DNA of 43,966 nucleotides from Chromatiales bacterium (GTDB taxonomy: Bacteria > Pseudomonadota > Gammaproteobacteria > Chromatiales > Chromatiaceae), in assembly GCA_028278145.1 (NCBI GenBank), contig JANQEV010000039.1:1-43966 (forward strand). The letters run 5' to 3'. The notes below the pieces were generated by a model that had not been told where the DNA came from, ran no database searches, and saw nothing but the letters and a program-made list of their open reading frames with translations. Of this stretch, positions 42,221 to 43,966 are shown one piece after another. Positions within the stretch are counted from its first letter, which is position 1, and the number at the start of each line of letters is the position of its first letter. A program made the translations under genes and the position numbers.

Positions 42221-43950
42221 GCCTCGTCATCACCTTTCTTGGCTATGTCATACTCCTTTTGCAGCGCCTTCTTGCGTGTTTCATCCGACATCTGCGCAAT
42301 AAGTCCCACTGCCTTGTCAAACTCGCAGCTCTGAATTGCTGCTGTTACATCTTTATCCAGGGTCGCCTGGCCCTTATTGGCGACATCATCTCTGGCACGG
42401 GCCGCACACTTTTCTGCATCCGTGGCGTACTGATCCACTTCGAAAAATGGGTCCGCCGAATTTGCAGACGCCCTGGCATCCGCAGCTGATTTCTTGATCT
42501 TGTCGACCCACTCTTTCTCCACATCTATAGCTGCTACCTTGTCCGCCAATTCCTGCAGAATTCCTTTCAGGGTGTTGTACTCTTTTTCGATGACGGAAAG
42601 CTTCTCCCTTACGCTATCCCAGCATGTATCAGGACCCATAGGTGCAGATGATTGCCTATCCTCTGGCAAGGCTTCCAGTTGTTGGATAGTCTCCTTTATC
42701 TTTTGAATATCCAGCCCAAGCGCATCCAGGGCAGACTTGTGTGTATTCAGCTCCACCTTCACCGACATCATACCTCCGGGAAGAGAGGAGTATTGCGCTG
42801 CGATCTGCTCCGCCTTATCCGCCGCTTTTTGCGCCTCCTTATATGATTCAGCCGTATCATTTCGAAGCTTCATCAGGACGGCCATCTGCGTCTGCACCTG
42901 TTCCAGCAGCAACTTTGCCTTTTCCTCTGATGTGGCATTGATTACCTTTTCGGCAATCTCGCAGATGTCACGCGCCAGCTTTTCTGCAGTCGGCTTGGCC
43001 TTTATGATCTTTTGGGCGGCCTGGAAAGCGGTTATCTCGTAATCTTCAACCTGGTGATACTTTCCCTTGAGAAGTCGTGCCTTTTCTTCTATTTGACTAA
43101 TCCTGACCTTGGTGGCCTCGGCAGCCTGCTTTAACGCAGCCAAGTGGGATCCCACTACCCTTGTCTGCTCTGTTTCAGCCCTGTTCCGGCCCATTCCCTT
43201 TGACAGACTATCAATGTACAGATTTATATCCTTCAACCAAACGGCAAATTCTTCTCCAAATCCGGCATCAACCTTAAAGCAAAGGGGATTTACCTGTAGC
43301 GTTCTGAAATTTTCATGTTGTTCATTAACCACATCCTTGGCGGCTGTTACATCACAGCTGGATGTGACAATATCGAGCATATGATCCTTACCCGGCAGAT
43401 CACCAATAAATTCCTTAACCGTGGCAATATCAGTTTCCAGTGCTGTAATTTTTGACTCAAAATCCTCTTTTTCTAAAGTCTCCTTTACCAGGCAGCGCAG
43501 ATTGGTGGTTTCTCCATAGCCTTGAAATGTTTTAAGGTCATCTCTTGCCTCGACCACCGCCGTATCAGTGCATTTTTTTGGAAAAGCCTTCAGACGCTCC
43601 AATACCTCCTTCTCTTCTGGAGTAAGAGGGCCCTCCAAGATCTTTTTCCAGTAGGCCGGGTCCAGACCATGTCCACACTCGTGGTTTGCTATGGTTTCCA
43701 TCTCAGCATAGATGGCATCGATCTCAGTTTGTGGTTTACACTCCCGGATGGCGCTCTTATAGTCACCTGCAAGCTTTTCAAACTTCTTTATATACTGCTG
43801 ACGTTCTTCCTCCAGCTTGTCGTAGGTATTACTCCAGCTGCTCTCCCACTCCCTGTGGAAATCAGCCATAATCTTGGCCATTTTGCACTGCTCACGATCG
43901 TATTTTAGAAATTGCTTACCGGACCAGAAAAATGAGACATCTAGCATCAT
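41131..43950 (-). CDS. Large coiled-coil/TPR-like cysteine-rich protein
   Basis: I do not recognise this protein of 938-939 residues. No stop precedes the ATG at 43950 in this window, so it may begin outside; yet AAGGG lies seven bases before a second ATG (43947), making a start here possible. Residues 1-570 are mostly charged coiled coil with scattered Cys and one HECGH (in IANHECGHGLD). Residues about 575-790 hold four TPR-like repeats of about 60 residues, each with a Cys after helix A and most with another after helix B. Residues about 795-939 carry three Cys-rich modules (DCS, CxC, GxC). Cysteine pairing suggests an oxidising compartment, but no signal peptide is seen, which favours a missing N-terminus. 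Confidence 0.75.
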   Translation of the reverse strand: MMLDVSFFWSGKQFLKYDREQCKMAKIMADFHREWESSWSNTYDKLEEERQQYIKKFEKLAGDYKSAIRECKPQTEIDAIYAEMETIANHECGHGLDPAYWKKILEGPLTPEEKEVLERLKAFPKKCTDTAVVEARDDLKTFQGYGETTNLRCLVKETLEKEDFESKITALETDIATVKEFIGDLPGKDHMLDIVTSSCDVTAAKDVVNEQHENFRTLQVNPLCFKVDAGFGEEFAVWLKDINLYIDSLSKGMGRNRAETEQTRVVGSHLAALKQAAEATKVRISQIEEKARLLKGKYHQVEDYEITAFQAAQKIIKAKPTAEKLARDICEIAEKVINATSEEKAKLLLEQVQTQMAVLMKLRNDTAESYKEAQKAADKAEQIAAQYSSLPGGMMSVKVELNTHKSALDALGLDIQKIKETIQQLEALPEDRQSSAPMGPDTCWDSVREKLSVIEKEYNTLKGILQELADKVAAIDVEKEWVDKIKKSAADARASANSADPFFEVDQYATDAEKCAARARDDVANKGQATLDKDVTAAIQSCEFDKAVGLIAQMSDETRKKALQKEYDIAKKGDDEARALFKSAQGQYKACEYGNTITTLNKAIGETPCADYKEFLRKKVTKTEMVVRLHNEARALYKEAQGLYKRCSLTDAMGKLQAAIAKTPCEKYKSFLNEKITKVQGHLDVENQLKGYVKKANGHYKECEYDMALVQLLLAEGIAECKKHKISIEKKRKIVDKAKALDLEALSLSRAATQHRIDGQLDIACERLDKAVDLTKCKKSQRKFVRRMTNLQCGVTLSPQQQVDRKDCSALGGKRAVKAYWDAAAKQAKCKCRTGYAPVAGKCKPARDTQVQRLDCSRLPNTRKGWDRANNRPACFCINSNYVPKRGGGGCVKKPTRSNRVRGGGPRCVCPSGTVPSETFGQSGCINPRTGRKMSEVCN

Positions 43951-43966
43951 AGAGCCCTTTCTTTCC

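Noticed and set aside
1-43966. tRNA, rRNA or CRISPR
   Set aside because: No cloverleaf, rRNA stretch or regularly spaced direct repeats were seen in intergenic regions.

Overview
The window is a stretch of a gammaproteobacterial chromosome. The evidence is the order ftsE-ftsX-rpoH, an RpoH with its diagnostic RpoH box, a bioB-F-H-C-D operon, a proteobacterial-type gshA, PomA/PomB-type flagellar motor genes and a dense c-di-GMP signalling set. I see no rRNA, tRNA, CRISPR array, transposase or phage gene. The style suggests a free-living or facultatively symbiotic motile, perhaps sulfur-oxidising, gammaproteobacterium, but the species cannot be named from this sequence.

Layout. 1-2.8 kb: cell-division ABC pair ftsEX, then rpoH behind a sigma-E-like promoter, closed by a bidirectional terminator. 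2.8-4.8 kb: a secreted SGNH esterase (minus) and a metzincin-like lipoprotein (plus), followed by about 200 bases ending in a strong terminator. 4.8-10.9 kb: aroF and the five-gene biotin operon (minus), separated by one copy of a 276-base interspersed repeat; a BirA-type operator lies between bioB and the divergent comF. 11.6-16.5 kb: a membrane diguanylate cyclase, the second repeat copy, a small helical protein, a PilZ protein and pomB/pomA, with a FliA-type promoter in front of pomA. 16.6-25 kb: SDR, gshA, prc, Nudix, mazG, a transglutaminase-like exported protein and ppk2. 25-28 kb: a 954-residue PAS-GGDEF-EAL protein. 28-29.5 kb: about 1.4 kb with only dodecin.

29.5-43.97 kb is the unusual part. 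Five minus-strand genes lie in a row: a large coiled-coil/TPR-like cysteine-rich protein (open to the window edge), an exported NADase-type glycan-binding-domain protein, an exported protein-isoaspartate methyltransferase, a polytopic spermidine-synthase-like protein coupled to it, and a 2474-residue secreted protein combining TPRs, about thirty RHS/YD repeats, an RHS core, a coiled coil, a DUF11-like domain, PASTA, a Big-like domain and three novel W/C-rich modules. This looks like an envelope or surface assembly rather than a standard Rhs toxin.

How the parts may work together: the diguanylate cyclase, GGDEF-EAL protein and PilZ protein form a c-di-GMP circuit whose output probably includes the PomAB motor. 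rpoH appears wired to envelope stress through sigma E. Biotin synthesis appears under BirA control. The 29.5-44 kb block is the best candidate for an undescribed system, and the two-copy structured repeat is the best candidate for an undescribed non-coding element.
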